A stretch of 64,000 nt of DNA from Ureibacillus sinduriensis BLB-1 = JCM 15800 (GTDB lineage Bacteria > Bacillota > Bacilli > Bacillales_A > Planococcaceae), in NCBI RefSeq assembly GCF_000772955.1, contig NZ_JPVO01000055.1, forward strand, positions 124,001-188,000, given 5' to 3'. The position numbers and the translations under genes are program-made. Under the pieces are notes generated by a model. The model was not told the DNA's origin and ran no database searches. It saw only the letters and a list, made by a program, of their open reading frames with translations. Of the stretch, positions 45,954 to 59,154 are shown one piece after another. How positions within the stretch are numbered: position 1 is the first letter of the stretch; each line of letters starts with the position of its first letter.

Positions 45954-47246
45954 ATGTCAAAAGCGGTTTTGGACATCAATGAAAAGCCAACAGCTGGCCA
46001 ACTCGTTACGCTAAGCTTTCAACATATGTTTGCAATGTTCGGTTCAACAATTTTAGTGCCCCAGTTAGTAGGATTAAGTCCGGCAATCGCATTGCTAACG
46101 AGTGGAATAGCGACGATCATCTTCTTACTCATCACGCAATTTAAAGTGCCGGCATATTTAGGCTCATCCTTTGCCTTTATTGCACCGATTTTAATTGCTG
46201 CCGGCGGTCTGGATGGGAATGGAGCAAGCGTTAACCCTGGGAATGCAATGATAGGAGCCATGGCGGTGGGGCTCGTATATGGAATTGTTTCCTTACTAAT
46301 ATGGAAAACAGGTTATAAATGGTTAATGCGTTTATTGCCACCGATCGTAGTAGCCCCGGTTATTATCGTGATTGGACTCGGATTGGCTGGAACTGCCGTT
46401 GATATGGCAATGAACATAAATGGAGAATATAGCTTCAAACATTTTACAGCTGCACTGGTTACTCTGTTTGCGGCAATTATATTCACTGTATTTTTTAAAA
46501 ATATCCTAAGTACAATGCCGATCCTCCTAGGGTTAATCGTAGGGTATATTTACTCGGCAATCATCGGGATTGTGGATTTCACTCCGGTGTCGGAAGCAAA
46601 AATGTTTGCACTGCCGAACTTCTTAATTCCTGGTGTGGATTATGAGTTCAAAGTAACATCAACGATTTTACTGGCAATGGTCCCAATCGTGATTGTCACA
46701 ATTTCAGAACATATCGGCCATCAATTAGTATTGGGAAAAGTCGTTAACAGAAATTACATAAAAGACCCGGGGTTACATCGATCTTTACTTGGTGATGGAA
46801 TCGGAACATTCGTCAGTGCCCTGATTGGTGGACCTCCCAAAACTACATATGGCGAGAACATCGGGGTACTTGCCATCACGAGAGTATTTTCAGTGTATGT
46901 CATCTTTGGTGCAGCAGTATTGGCCATTTTGTTCTCCTTCCTTGGAAAAGCGATGGCTCTAGTACAAACGATACCAACAGCTGTACTAGGAGGAATCTCG
47001 ATCTTGTTATTTGGGATAATTGCTTCAAGTGGTCTGCGCATGTTGGTCGAAAACAACATCGATTTTAGTAACAGCCGCAACATGGTGATTGCTTCCGTCA
47101 TTCTTGTCGTTGGAATAGGTGGGGCTGCACTTCGATTCAATGCAACGTTCTCGATTGAAGGAATGGCACTTGCGGCGATAGTCGGAGTTGTTTTAAACCT
47201 AATCTTACCAGGAAGAGATAATAAAGAACCATTATTAGAAGAATAA
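45954..47246 (+). CDS. pyrP: Uracil permease PyrP (NCS2/UraA family)
   Basis: 430 residues with about fourteen hydrophobic segments, family motif SFQHMFAMFGSTILVPQLVGL near the start, SSFAFIAPIL, GDGIGTFVSALIGGPPKTTYGENIGVLAITRV (~residues 280-311) and a hydrophobic C-terminus. Proton-coupled uracil import. Located second in the operon as in B. subtilis. No attenuator separates it from pyrR here. Confidence 0.95.
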   Translation: MSKAVLDINEKPTAGQLVTLSFQHMFAMFGSTILVPQLVGLSPAIALLTSGIATIIFLLITQFKVPAYLGSSFAFIAPILIAAGGLDGNGASVNPGNAMIGAMAVGLVYGIVSLLIWKTGYKWLMRLLPPIVVAPVIIVIGLGLAGTAVDMAMNINGEYSFKHFTAALVTLFAAIIFTVFFKNILSTMPILLGLIVGYIYSAIIGIVDFTPVSEAKMFALPNFLIPGVDYEFKVTSTILLAMVPIVIVTISEHIGHQLVLGKVVNRNYIKDPGLHRSLLGDGIGTFVSALIGGPPKTTYGENIGVLAITRVFSVYVIFGAAVLAILFSFLGKAMALVQTIPTAVLGGISILLFGIIASSGLRMLVENNIDFSNSRNMVIASVILVVGIGGAALRFNATFSIEGMALAAIVGVVLNLILPGRDNKEPLLEE

Positions 47247-47263
47247 TATTACCTTTTAATGAA

Positions 47264-47374
47264 TTGTCCAGAGAGGCAAAGAAGGGGAATTTGGCAAGTG
47301 GGTACATCAGTATTGAGGTACCTTAGCTTGTCATACCTCCTAGCCTCGCGAATCAACTTTGCGAGGCATTTTTT
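47264..47374 (+). promoter_or_regulatory. PyrR-dependent attenuator between pyrP and pyrB
   Basis: PyrR loop core TTGTCCAGAGAGGC at 47264-47277, then AAAGAAGG; terminator GCCTCGC (47343-47349) / GCGAGGC (47361-47367) with ATTTTTT. Second PyrR-controlled site of the operon. Confidence 0.9.
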
Positions 47375-47438
47375 CTGCTAAGAAGGATTTAGTAAACGAG
47401 TTTTCTAAAGAAAACCGGGAATTAGGAGGAAAAAACAA

Positions 47439-48314
47439 GTGAAAAATTTATTATCAATGGAACATTTATCAAATGAAGATATTATGAGGATCATAGAACG
47501 TGCTGAACAGTTTGAAGATGGTGAATTGTCCAGATTAACAAAATCCTATCATGTCTCAAATCTTTTCTTTGAGCCAAGTACGAGAACGAAAACAAGCTTC
47601 GAGATGGCTGAAAGAAAAGTCGGATGCACGGTAATCCCGTTTGACGCTGATTTTTCAAGTGCCTTAAAGGGTGAAACAATGTATGACACGGTAAAGACGC
47701 TTGAAATGATTGGTATGGATGCAGTGGTCATTCGTGCAAAAGAAGATGAATACTATAACGAACTTCTGGAGGGGATCAATGTAGCAGTGATCAATGCTGG
47801 AGACGGAGCTGGTCAACATCCTTCGCAAAGTTTGCTTGATTTATATACGATACATAAGGAATTCGGCTCATTTGAAGGGTTGAATATAACAATCGTAGGC
47901 GATATCTCTCATAGTCGTGTTGCCAAGTCGAATGCAACCGCACTGAAGCGACTCGGTGTTAACGTCCGTTTCTTATGCCCACCAGAGTGGGCGGGGGATT
48001 TCGAGTCATATCACTCCTGGGATGGACTTATAGAAGATAGTGACGTGGTGATGCTCTTGCGAATCCAGCACGAACGCCATGTTGTAAATAAGAGCTTTTC
48101 AAAAGAAAGTTATCATGAGCAATACGGTCTGACATTTGAACTGGAAGCGAAAATGAAAAAAAACGCCATTATCATGCATCCTGCGCCGGTCAATAGAGAT
48201 GTAGAGATTGTATCAGAGCTAGTTGAATGTGAACGCTCAAGGATTTTTGATCAAGTTCGAAATGGTGTTTTTGTCCGAATGGCGATACTAGAGACTCTCC
48301 TGGAAGGAAGATAG
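47439..48314 (+). CDS. pyrB: Aspartate carbamoyltransferase catalytic chain
   Basis: Carbamoyl phosphate + aspartate to carbamoyl aspartate. [15 protein letters not shown] (carbamoyl phosphate site, ~residues 46-60), [18 protein letters not shown], and [12 protein letters not shown] in the aspartate domain. 291 residues, slightly shorter than B. subtilis PyrB (304), with the usual domains intact. Starts at GTG 47439 after AGGAGG. pyrC follows in two bases. Confidence 0.97.
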   Translation: MKNLLSMEHLSNEDIMRIIERAEQFEDGELSRLTKSYHVSNLFFEPSTRTKTSFEMAERKVGCTVIPFDADFSSALKGETMYDTVKTLEMIGMDAVVIRAKEDEYYNELLEGINVAVINAGDGAGQHPSQSLLDLYTIHKEFGSFEGLNITIVGDISHSRVAKSNATALKRLGVNVRFLCPPEWAGDFESYHSWDGLIEDSDVVMLLRIQHERHVVNKSFSKESYHEQYGLTFELEAKMKKNAIIMHPAPVNRDVEIVSELVECERSRIFDQVRNGVFVRMAILETLLEGR

Positions 48315-48316
48315 AC

Positions 48317-49591
48317 ATGACAAAATATATTAAAAATGTAAAACGACTAAACGAACAAAGTGAATTAGTGAACACAACAGTGACAATCGTTGAAGGCCGC
48401 ATCGTGGAGTTGGGCGGGGAACAGCCTGATGGTGCGGAAATAATTGATGGCAACGGAAACTTGCTGGCTCCAGGTTTTGTGGATGTACATGTTCATTTAC
48501 GTGAGCCTGGCTTTGAACATAAAGAAACGATCGCGACAGGTACGGCATCTGCAGCAAAAGGTGGATTCACAACAATTTGCGCCATGCCGAATACGAAACC
48601 GGTGCCTGATTCAATTGAAAATTTGCAATTGATAAATAGCTTAATTGAACAAAGTGCAAAAGTGCGGGTTCTGCCTTATGGATCATTGACGGTAGCACAA
48701 TCCGGTGATGAACGGACGGACTTAAGCGCCCTTAAAGCTGGTGGTGCAGTTGCATTCTCGGATGATGGTGTGGGTGTGCAGCTTGCTTCTACTATGTACG
48801 AACAAATGCAGAGTGCCGCAAAGCTCGATATGGTCGTTGTGGCGCATTGCGAAGATAACTCCTTGATCTACGATGGGGTAATGCACGAAGGAAAACGAAA
48901 TAAAGAACTGGGACTGCCCGGGATCCCATCGATTTGTGAATCGGTTCAAATTGCCCGGGACGTATTGCTGGCTGAAGCGGCTGGTGCCCGCTATCATGTA
49001 TGCCACGTATCGACGAAAGAATCCGTAAGAGCTGTAAGAGATGCAAAAGCTGCGGGCATTCGAGTTACAGCGGAAGTTTGTCCACATCATCTTCTATTGG
49101 AAGAAATGGATATTCCTAGTGACGATGCCAACTGGAAAATGAACCCACCACTACGGGCTTCCGAGGATAAAGATTCCTTGCACGCCGCACTACTTGATGG
49201 AACAATCGACTGTATTGCAACAGACCATGCACCACACACAGTTGAAGAAAAATGCTGTGGAATGGTTGGTGCCCCGTTTGGAATTGTAGGCTTCGAAACA
49301 GCATTCCCGCTTTTATATACAAGATTCGTAGAGACCGGGAAATGGACATTAAAGCAATTAATCGATTGGATGACAATTAAACCAGCACAAATCTTTGATC
49401 TTCCATATGGAACTTTAGAAGAAGGTGCAACTGCGGATTTGGTATTAATTGATCTAACGAAAGAACAAATGATAAATCCAGAAGAATTTACAACAAAAGG
49501 ACGTAATACCCCATTTGCCGGATGGAAGGCAAAAGGTTGGCCGGTATTGACTATGGTTGAAGGCGACATCGTTTACGAGGAGGCAAAATAA
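48317..49591 (+). CDS. pyrC: Dihydroorotase PyrC
   Basis: Zn-dependent cyclisation of carbamoyl aspartate. [21 protein letters not shown] carries the HxHxR metal motif (~residues 57-64), then [21 protein letters not shown], and [14 protein letters not shown] with the catalytic Asp. Class I dihydroorotase, 424 residues, as B. subtilis. The stop overlaps the pyrAA start (TAATG). Confidence 0.97.
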   Translation: MTKYIKNVKRLNEQSELVNTTVTIVEGRIVELGGEQPDGAEIIDGNGNLLAPGFVDVHVHLREPGFEHKETIATGTASAAKGGFTTICAMPNTKPVPDSIENLQLINSLIEQSAKVRVLPYGSLTVAQSGDERTDLSALKAGGAVAFSDDGVGVQLASTMYEQMQSAAKLDMVVVAHCEDNSLIYDGVMHEGKRNKELGLPGIPSICESVQIARDVLLAEAAGARYHVCHVSTKESVRAVRDAKAAGIRVTAEVCPHHLLLEEMDIPSDDANWKMNPPLRASEDKDSLHAALLDGTIDCIATDHAPHTVEEKCCGMVGAPFGIVGFETAFPLLYTRFVETGKWTLKQLIDWMTIKPAQIFDLPYGTLEEGATADLVLIDLTKEQMINPEEFTTKGRNTPFAGWKAKGWPVLTMVEGDIVYEEAK

Positions 49592-50691
49592 TGAAAAAGC
49601 GTTTATTGATTTTGGAAGATGGAACAGTATTTAATGGCTACGCATTCGGTAGCGAAAGAGCTTCGCAAGGTGAAGTAGTATTTACAACAGGGATGACGGG
49701 ATATCAAGAAACATTATCAGATCCCTCTTTTTATGGACAGATTATTACATTTACTTACCCGTTAATTGGTAACTACGGCATTAATCGTGATGATTTTGAA
49801 TCCATTACTCCAGCTATTCGTGGGATGGTTTGCCGCGAGCTTGCAAAAGAGCCGTCCAATTTCCGGAGCGATCTTTCATTGAATGATTATTTAGTATCAC
49901 AAGATATCCCGGGAATCGAAGGGATTGACACACGTAAGCTAACGAGAATTATCCGTTCGAAAGGTGCTGTAAAAGCTATGCTGACGGCATCTGATGCCGA
50001 AGTAAACATTGAAGAAGTAGTAGCAAGCTTGCAAGCAACCCCACTTATTAGAAATCATGTAAAAGAAGTCTCTCCAAAAGCTGCTTATCCTAGTCCTGGG
50101 CGAGGAAAACGTGTTGTGTTGATGGATTTCGGTATGAAGCATGGGATTTTGCGCGAGTTGAACAAACGCGATTGTGATGTACTTGTAGTACCATACAACA
50201 CTTCGGCACAACAAATCTTAGCGTGGCATCCGGATGGCATTATGCTTTCAAACGGACCTGGGGACCCAGCGGATGTGACGGAGGGTATTGAAACAATCCG
50301 CAATCTAATCGGAAAAGTGCCAATCTTCGGAATTTGTTTGGGGCACCAATTATTTGCTTTGGCCAGCGGGGCGAAAAGCTTCAAACTTCCATTCGGTCAC
50401 CGTGGTGGTAATCATCCAGTGAAGGATTTGCGTACTGGCCGAACAGAGCTCACTTCTCAAAATCACGGATATGCAGTGGACGAAAGCTCGTTGGAAGGCA
50501 CTGACCTGGAAGTAACGCATATTGCTTTAAATGACGGTACAATCGAAGGATTACGCCATAAGAAACATCCAGTATTCACGGTGCAATATCACCCAGAAGC
50601 TTCTCCTGGGCCGGAAGATTCCAACCACCTATTTGACGAATTTATTGAATTGATGGAATCACATGTAAAGGAAGGGAAACAACATGCCTAA
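49591..50691 (+). CDS. pyrAA: Carbamoyl-phosphate synthase small subunit (pyrimidine-specific)
   Basis: Glutaminase subunit delivering ammonia to the large subunit. [15 protein letters not shown] begins the glutaminase domain; catalytic Cys in FGICLGHQL, and the His-Glu pair in [13 protein letters not shown]. 366 residues. Overlaps pyrAB by eight bases. Confidence 0.97.
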   Translation: MKKRLLILEDGTVFNGYAFGSERASQGEVVFTTGMTGYQETLSDPSFYGQIITFTYPLIGNYGINRDDFESITPAIRGMVCRELAKEPSNFRSDLSLNDYLVSQDIPGIEGIDTRKLTRIIRSKGAVKAMLTASDAEVNIEEVVASLQATPLIRNHVKEVSPKAAYPSPGRGKRVVLMDFGMKHGILRELNKRDCDVLVVPYNTSAQQILAWHPDGIMLSNGPGDPADVTEGIETIRNLIGKVPIFGICLGHQLFALASGAKSFKLPFGHRGGNHPVKDLRTGRTELTSQNHGYAVDESSLEGTDLEVTHIALNDGTIEGLRHKKHPVFTVQYHPEASPGPEDSNHLFDEFIELMESHVKEGKQHA

Positions 50692-53600
50692 ACGTACAGA
50701 TATTGAAACTATTTTAGTAATTGGATCTGGCCCGATTGTTATTGGCCAGGCAGCAGAATTTGACTATGCAGGTACACAAGCTTGTCTTTCTTTGAAAGAG
50801 GAAGGCTACAAAGTAATATTGATCAACTCGAATCCTGCCACAATCATGACAGATACTGAAATTGCAGACAAAGTATATTTAGAACCGATTTCACTGGAAT
50901 TTGTGTCCCGTATTTTACGTAAAGAACGCCCAGATGCAATCCTACCAACACTTGGCGGCCAAACTGGCTTGAATATGGCCATTGAATTAAATAATTCCGG
51001 GATTTTGGATGAGCTGGATATTGAAATTTTAGGTACAAAACTGGATGCCATCCATAAAGCGGAGGATCGTGATTTATTCCGAAATTTAATGTATGAATTG
51101 GGTGCCCCTGTACCGGAATCCGACATTATCCATAACTTACAGGAAGCGAAAAACTTTGTTGCAAAAATTGGCTACCCGGTAATCGTGCGACCTGCTTTCA
51201 CGCTTGGCGGTACAGGCGGCGGGATTTGCTCGAACGACCAAGAGCTGGAAGAAACTGTGACGAGCGGATTGAAATATAGCCCCGTAACACAATGTTTGCT
51301 TGAAAAATCGATTGCGGGCTACAAAGAAATCGAGTACGAAGTGATGCGTGATTCAATCGATAATGCGATTGTCGTCTGCAACATGGAGAACTTCGACCCA
51401 GTCGGGATTCATACAGGGGATTCCATCGTCGTAGCACCATCCCAAACATTGTCTGATCGCGAATATCAAATGCTCCGCAATATTTCATTGGATATTATCC
51501 GTGCGCTAAAAATTGAAGGTGGCTGTAACGTACAACTAGCGTTAGATCCCCATAGCTTCAACTATTATGTAATCGAAGTAAACCCGCGTGTATCAAGGTC
51601 ATCGGCACTAGCTTCCAAAGCAACTGGCTATCCAATTGCGAAGCTTGCGGCAAAAATTGCAGTTGGCTTAACTTTGGATGAAATTATTAATCCTGTGACA
51701 GGTTCAACGTATGCAGACTTCGAGCCGGCTCTGGATTACATTGTTGCAAAAATTCCTCGTTGGCCATTCGATAAATTCGAATCTGCAAAACGTAATTTAG
51801 GGACACAAATGAAGGCAACCGGGGAAGTAATGGCATTAGGACGCAATTTCGAAGAAGCCATTTTGAAGGCAGTACGTTCTCTTGAAACGGGGCATATCCA
51901 TATCGAGCTAAAGCATGCAGAAGAAAATAGCGACAACTGGATTGAAAAACGTATCCGTAAAGCCGGGGATGAGCGATTATTCTTTATTGCGGAAGCATTG
52001 CGACGCGGGGTTACAATCGAGAAAATCCATGAGTGGTCTGAAATCGATCTTTGGTTCTTGAATAAACTGCAAAACATCATCAAAATGGAAACAACTTTAG
52101 CGGATAATGTAAATAATGCGGAAATTTTGCGACAAGCTAAACGTATAGGCTTTGCTGATAAAAAGATAGCAGAACTTTGGGATACTGACGAAAATGCAAT
52201 TTATGCCTACCGTAAAGAACATAACATCATGCCGGTTTATAAAATGGTTGATACGTGTGCAGCAGAATTCGAATCAACAACACCTTACTTCTACGGGACA
52301 TACGAAGATGAAAACGAATCCATTGTAACGGAGAAACCGTCCGTGATTGTATTGGGTTCGGGTCCAATCCGGATCGGTCAGGGAGTCGAATTCGACTATG
52401 CGACAGTCCACTCAGTATGGGCGATCCAAGAAGCAGGATATGAAGCCATCATCATCAACTCGAATCCGGAAACCGTATCAACCGACTTCTCGATTTCCGA
52501 CAAACTCTACTTTGAGCCACTTACAATTGAAGATGTGATGCATATCGTCGATTTAGAGAAACCGATTGGTGTAGTTGTTCAATTCGGAGGCCAAACGGCA
52601 ATTAATTTAGCCGATAAATTAGCAGCAAATGGCGTCAAGATTCTGGGAACGAGCTTAGATGATATTGACCGAGCGGAAAACCGCGATAAATTCGAGCAAG
52701 CTTTGCGTGAATTGGATATTCCGCAGCCTGCAGGTGAAACAGCTGTTTCAACTGTTGAGGCTATCGCCATCGGTAAAAAACTGGGCTTCCCTGTATTAGT
52801 TCGTCCTTCCTATGTGCTTGGTGGCCGTGCTATGGAAATCGTTTATAACGAGCAAGAGTTGGAGCATTACATGGAAAATGCGGTGGAAGCTTCTCCAGAT
52901 CATCCTGTTCTTGTTGATCGATACTTAACGGGCCAAGAAATTGAAGTGGATGCGATTTGTGATGGTGAAAATGTATTGATTCCAGGTATTATGGAGCACG
53001 TTGAACGAGCTGGGGTCCACTCTGGCGACTCGATATCGGTCTACCCACCACAAAAACTGACGGAAGAACAAAAAGCAACAATTGTTGACTACACAACCCG
53101 TCTAGCCAAGGGCTTAAACATTGTCGGGTTAATGAACATCCAGTACGTCCTTTCTAAAGGGGAGATTTTCGTTATTGAAGTAAACCCCCGTTCAAGTCGT
53201 ACCGTACCATTCCTGAGTAAAATAACAAACATACCAATGGCCAACATCGCTACAAAAGCAATCCTTGGGCAATCAATCCTGGAACAAGGCTACCCAACAG
53301 GATTGGCAAAAGAACAAAAAGGGGTGTTTGTAAAAGTCCCGGTATTCAGCTTTGCAAAACTTCGCCGTGTGGACATTACGTTGGGACCTGAAATGAAATC
53401 GACAGGGGAAGTAATGGGGAAAGATGCAACATTTGAAAAAGCACTCTATAAAGGCTTTGTTGCAGCAGGAATGGAAATTAAAACTCACGGAACTGTGCTA
53501 TTCACAGTATCAGATAAAGATAAAAAAGAAGCGATTGAATTAGCAAAACGTTTCAACACAGTTGGTTACCGCATTATGGCAACTGAAGGTACTGCAAAAA

Positions 53601-53880
53601 CCTTTGCGGCAGCTGGCGTTCATGCCGATGTAGTCGGAAAAATCGGATCGAAAGAAAAAACATTGCTTGAAGTAATTCAAAATGGTCAAGCACAGCTTGT
53701 TGTCAATACTTTAACAAAAGGAAAACAGCCTGCTCGTGATGGTTTCCGAATTCGACGCGAATCTGTAGAAAATGGTGTTCCATGCTTAACATCACTTGAT
53801 ACAGCCGAAGCGATGCTGGAAGTAATTGAATCCATGACATTTACAGCAGAAGAAATGCCAAAAGCGGAGGTAGTTCATTA

Positions 53881-53881
<1 letters not shown>
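50684..53881 (+). CDS. pyrAB: Carbamoyl-phosphate synthase large subunit (pyrimidine-specific)
   Basis: 1065 residues with two homologous ATP-grasp halves, each beginning GSGPI.IGQ..EFDYA (residues ~14-28 and ~559-574), for carboxy phosphate and carbamate phosphorylation, and a C-terminal MGS-like allosteric domain ([21 protein letters not shown]...). Cytoplasmic synthesis of carbamoyl phosphate; B. subtilis PyrAB is 1071 residues. Ends in ATTAATG with the pyrK start overlapping. Confidence 0.98.
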
Positions 53882-55562
<1,681 letters not shown>

Positions 55563-56270
55563 ATGAACACAAAACCAATCGTAGCATTAGATTTTCCTGG
55601 TGAAAAAGAAGTATTTCAGTTTTTAAATCATTTTAACGAATCGATTTTTGTAAAGATTGGAATGGAGTTATATTTACAAGAAGGTCCGAGTATTGTGCAG
55701 AAGGTAAAAGAACAAGGCCATGATATTTTCCTGGATTTGAAGCTTCACGATATACCGAATACAGTAAAGTCCGCCATGAAAGGACTGGCCCGTCTTGGTG
55801 TGGATTTAGTCAATGTGCATGCTGCAGGCGGTATTGAGATGATGCGAGGTGCACTTGAAGGATTGGAAGCAGGGACGCCAGCCGGCAAGAAACGTGCGAA
55901 AATAATTGCTGTAACGCAACTAACTTCCACTACTGAAGAACAAATGAATCAACAACAGAAGATTAGCCTCACTTTATTGGATTCCGTTCTTCATTATGCA
56001 AGTATTACGAAGGAAGCCGGATTGGATGGGGTTGTTTGTTCCGTGCATGAAGCAGGTCAAATCGCTGAAAGTTGCGGGCAGGAGTTTCTGCGGGTGACAC
56101 CTGGTATACGTTTACCTGGTGGGGAAGCTCATGACCAAAAACGGATAGCTACACCAGATGGAGCCCGAAAAGGCGGATCATCATTCATCGTAGTGGGTCG
56201 GGCGATTACCGGGGCAGATGACCCATTGGCGGCGTATAAAAAAGTTTGCGAATTATGGGAGGAAAAATAA
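55563..56270 (+). CDS. pyrF: Orotidine-5'-phosphate decarboxylase
   Basis: Final step to UMP. Signature FLDLKLHDIPNTVKSAMKG (catalytic Lys/Asp, ~residues 57-75), VVCSVHEAGQI, TPGIRLPGGEAHDQKR and SFIVVGRAITGADDP. 235 residues, the short bacterial type. Begins where pyrD ends, and its stop abuts the pyrE ATG. Confidence 0.97.
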   Translation: MNTKPIVALDFPGEKEVFQFLNHFNESIFVKIGMELYLQEGPSIVQKVKEQGHDIFLDLKLHDIPNTVKSAMKGLARLGVDLVNVHAAGGIEMMRGALEGLEAGTPAGKKRAKIIAVTQLTSTTEEQMNQQQKISLTLLDSVLHYASITKEAGLDGVVCSVHEAGQIAESCGQEFLRVTPGIRLPGGEAHDQKRIATPDGARKGGSSFIVVGRAITGADDPLAAYKKVCELWEEK

Positions 56271-56900
56271 ATGGCAGTACAAATAGAAATCGCTCGTGGA
56301 ATGTTAAAGGTGGGGGCGGTCGAATTAAATCCGACTGATTTATTTACTTGGGCTTCAGGTATCAAGTCCCCAATCTACTGTGATACTAGGTTAACCATCT
56401 CTGATGTCATAGTTCGTAAACAAATTGCACAAGGCCTTGCACATAACATCAAAGAATACTTCCCGGAAACAGACGTAGTAGCGGGAACAGCAACAGCAGG
56501 CATCCCACATGCTGCATGGGTGTCGGATGTATTGGAATGTCCAATGGTTTACGTTCGATCAAAAGCAAAAGGACATGGCCGTGGCAATCAAATTGAGGGG
56601 AAAATCGCACCAGGCCAAAAAGTGGTGGTAGTGGAGGACATCATTTCCACTGGCGGTTCATCTATTACAGCAGTGGAAGCATTACGTGCTGCTGGCTGCG
56701 ATGTAGTAGGCGTTGTGTGCGTATATACATATAATCTACCACTAGCTGAGCAAGCCTTTGAAGAAGCGGGCGTGAAATATGTTTCATTAACAAACTTTGA
56801 TTATTTAGTGGAAGCAGCTAGTGAAACAGGGGCAATCAAGGAACAAGATATCCCGTTTTTAAAGGAATGGCACGCAAAGCTTAAGGCGGGAGAGTTATAA
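56271..56900 (+). CDS. pyrE: Orotate phosphoribosyltransferase
   Basis: Orotate + PRPP to [19 protein letters not shown] near the start, [31 protein letters not shown] and the PRPP loop [22 protein letters not shown] (~residues 117-138). 209 residues. Last gene of the operon, closed by a terminator. Confidence 0.97.
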   Translation: MAVQIEIARGMLKVGAVELNPTDLFTWASGIKSPIYCDTRLTISDVIVRKQIAQGLAHNIKEYFPETDVVAGTATAGIPHAAWVSDVLECPMVYVRSKAKGHGRGNQIEGKIAPGQKVVVVEDIISTGGSSITAVEALRAAGCDVVGVVCVYTYNLPLAEQAFEEAGVKYVSLTNFDYLVEAASETGAIKEQDIPFLKEWHAKLKAGEL

Positions 56901-56973
56901 CCGTTGAAAGAACATTAATTAAAAGAGAGCTATGCCGAGTGCGTGCAATTTTATAGCTGTAAATAAAGTGAAA

Positions 56974-57010
56974 AAGGGCTTCCCAATGTTTTGGGAGGCC
57001 CTTACTTTTT
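56974..57010 (+). terminator. Terminator after pyrE
   Basis: AAGGGCTTCCCAA (56974-56986) / TTGGGAGGCCCTT (56991-57003), one mismatch, then ACTTTTT. Lies between convergent pyrE and the response regulator gene. Confidence 0.92.
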
Positions 57011-57027
57011 GTGTAAGCATATCTTGG

Positions 57028-57663
57028 TTAATGTGTTACAACGTAGGTTACTAGACCTTTTGCATTTGCATAGAGGGCTGCTTGTGTACGATCAGAAAGC
57101 CCTAATTTTGAGAAAATTTGGCTCACATGTTTTTTTACAGTGTATTCCGTTATATACAGAGCATTTGAAATTTCTTTATTGGACAAACCTTTTCCTAACT
57201 CTATTAAAACTTCTATTTCTTTTGGGGTAAGTTGTTCCTCGTATTCATGCAGACTGTTTGAATTCATCACACCATCTAGTATTGTAGGATCATAGTATTT
57301 GCGCCCTTTTGCAATGACATTCAGGCCGTATATTAATTCTTCGGCTAATGCTTCTTTTGAAAGGAAACCATCGACATTCATATCCTTGGCTCTCTGAAAA
57401 TCCTCTTCCGTCATAGAAGAGGCAAGAATTGCAAACTTGCAAGCTACTCCAAGGCGATGTGCTTCTTTAATTATATTCAACCCATGCTCATCTCCGAGCT
57501 GTAGATCAATGATTGCTATATCCGGTTGCACTTTATTCAATAAATGAAGTGCTTCTTGACTATTGGTTGCTTCGCCTGTCACTTGAATTGTCCCGACTGT
57601 GGAAAATATAAATTGTAAACCTTTTCGAATTAATGCATGATTATCGATAATTACTACCTTCAA
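57028..57663 (-). CDS. NarL/LuxR-type response regulator (orphan)
   Basis: 211 residues. Receiver domain with phosphoacceptor Asp53 (IIDLQLGD), acidic IIDN at 5-8 and Lys103 (GFLSKEA); C-terminal LuxR helix-turn-helix (LTPKEIEVLIELGKGLSNKEISNALYITEYTVKKHVSQIFSKLGL, in two segments). A transcription factor, probably phosphorylated, but no histidine kinase is adjacent. The divergence from the housekeeping pyr block and the neighbouring surface genes suggest it is part of the accessory region. Target genes are unknown; the nearest minus-strand genes, the coiled-coil and subtilase genes, are upstream neighbours rather than in its operon. Confidence 0.92.
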   Translation of the reverse strand: MKVVIIDNHALIRKGLQFIFSTVGTIQVTGEATNSQEALHLLNKVQPDIAIIDLQLGDEHGLNIIKEAHRLGVACKFAILASSMTEEDFQRAKDMNVDGFLSKEALAEELIYGLNVIAKGRKYYDPTILDGVMNSNSLHEYEEQLTPKEIEVLIELGKGLSNKEISNALYITEYTVKKHVSQIFSKLGLSDRTQAALYANAKGLVTYVVTH

Positions 57664-58164
57664 TTGTTACACCTCTTAGAATAAATATTTACTCAGAATC
57701 AGTATTGTTGTATTTATGGAAATGATGAGTTTATAAAACAAACAGCTTAATATAATAAACCTTCAAAAATGGCAAAATTTGAAGTAATGCCTACGCGTCT
57801 AATATATTTATAAATTTATCACCTCTCTATGATCGTTGATGTATAATTTTTCCTATTTATCTTATATGATTCTTTTTGATTATTTATTAACAGAAAATTA
57901 AAAAATATTTTTATTTTTTACGACCAATCATTACATATATACTAGGTTGTGCAAAAATAGAGAGTGGATTTTTTATTTTTGATTATAAAGTAGTAGTTGA
58001 GGTTGTTGGGAAAGTTGCTAAACTATTAGGTACCCATGAAGATAAAACTTGCCTTTTTACAAGACAAGTGGAAAAAGGCAACCTGCAAAGAGTATAAGTC
58101 CTTGCAAGTTACCTATTGAATTCAGTCTGCTAATTAGTGCATGCCTAATAGTAAACAATGAAAA
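57664..58164. other. Very AT-rich intergenic region
   Basis: About 500 nt with long A/T tracts. It holds the presumed promoter of the response regulator gene (minus strand) and, at its right side, terminators of the coiled-coil gene. No RNA or ORF is evident. Confidence 0.5.
58050..58113 (-). terminator. Tandem terminator hairpins after the coiled-coil gene
   Basis: Read on the minus strand: AACTTGCAA / TTGCAGGTT followed by GCCTTTTT, then TTGCCTTTTT / AAAAAGGCAA followed by GTTTT. Two overlapping T-run hairpins. Confidence 0.65.
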
Positions 58165-59154
58165 TTATTCTGTTACAACATCATTGATTGTTGCATTTAA
58201 CTCGGAGGAAACATCAGAAGCTTTTGGATTGTTATCAATATTTGAATTTACTTCCGATGCAAAAGCTTTAACCTCTTCATTAGCTTTATTAATCTCGGCG
58301 TTAGCTTGTTCCACTAAATCATCTAAGCGTTCGATTTCGTCATTTCCTTTGATAATTTCTCCATCTGCTTTAATAATTTCACCATTGGCTTTATTTAATT
58401 CATCATAATTGATGTCGGATGCTTCGGTTGCATCTGCTAACTCTCCTTCTAATTGAAGAATATACTCATCATCTAATTCTTTTTGCTTTTCAGCATCCGC
58501 AACAACTTTAGTTAACTCATCCACTTCTTTTTCAGCAGCTGCCAAGTCAGTTTGAGCTTGAGTTAATTCGCCTTGAGTTAATGCTAACGTAGCTTGTGTT
58601 GCTTCCAATTCTTTTTGTTTGTTTTCTAGATCTGCATGTGCATTTGCTAGTTCAAGTTTAAGTGCTTCGTACTTGTCTTTAAGTTCTGTCATTTGCCCTT
58701 TTAGCAATTCTAATTCTTCATTAGTTGCTTTATTAGATGCCAATAAGTCATTGTATTTCTTTTCCAATGCCTTGAAGTTTAGTCCTACTTCTTCTAGAGA
58801 CTTAGTTAGACCTTTAATCTTTTTATTTTTCTCGGCTATCTCATCATTAAGAGTTGCTACTGTGCCTTCCAGTTCGGAGACTTTAGTTTCCAACCCAGTA
58901 ATTTTTCCTTTTTGCCCTTGTATGAATGCGTTCGCCTTGCTGATTTTCCCGTTAGCATCAGCTACTAGATCATTCACTTTACCTTTTAAAGCTTCCTCAT
59001 TCTGTTTGAATTGCAGGATGTTTTCACTTTGTTGAGCGATTTTGGACTTCACGCTGTTTAATGCCTCGCTGCCATCATAGGCTACAACACCAATTGCACT
59101 ACCAAAAACGATCGTACCTGCCAATACTAATGCTTTTCCTGTAATAATTCCCAT
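58165..59154 (-). CDS. Membrane-anchored or secreted coiled-coil protein
   Basis: 329 residues, no recognised family. N-terminal hydrophobic helix (residues ~5-26; a cleavage after VVA is conceivable), then almost continuous coiled coil from ~30 to ~310, with Ala, Glu, Lys and Leu heptads. Residues ~255-275 contain strict 7-residue units (NGEIIKA, DGEIIKG, NDEIERL, each starting with Asn/Asp). No Cys, no cell-wall sorting motif or SLH domain. Such rods are typical of surface or periplasm-like spacer proteins. AGGAGG is 8 nt before the ATG. The gene is adjacent to, and co-oriented with, the large subtilase gene. Confidence 0.7.
   Translation of the reverse strand: MGIITGKALVLAGTIVFGSAIGVVAYDGSEALNSVKSKIAQQSENILQFKQNEEALKGKVNDLVADANGKISKANAFIQGQKGKITGLETKVSELEGTVATLNDEIAEKNKKIKGLTKSLEEVGLNFKALEKKYNDLLASNKATNEELELLKGQMTELKDKYEALKLELANAHADLENKQKELEATQATLALTQGELTQAQTDLAAAEKEVDELTKVVADAEKQKELDDEYILQLEGELADATEASDINYDELNKANGEIIKADGEIIKGNDEIERLDDLVEQANAEINKANEEVKAFASEVNSNIDNNPKASDVSSELNATINDVVTE

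Noticed and set aside
49087-49569. 160-residue minus-strand ORF
   Set aside because: Antisense to pyrC, no start signals.
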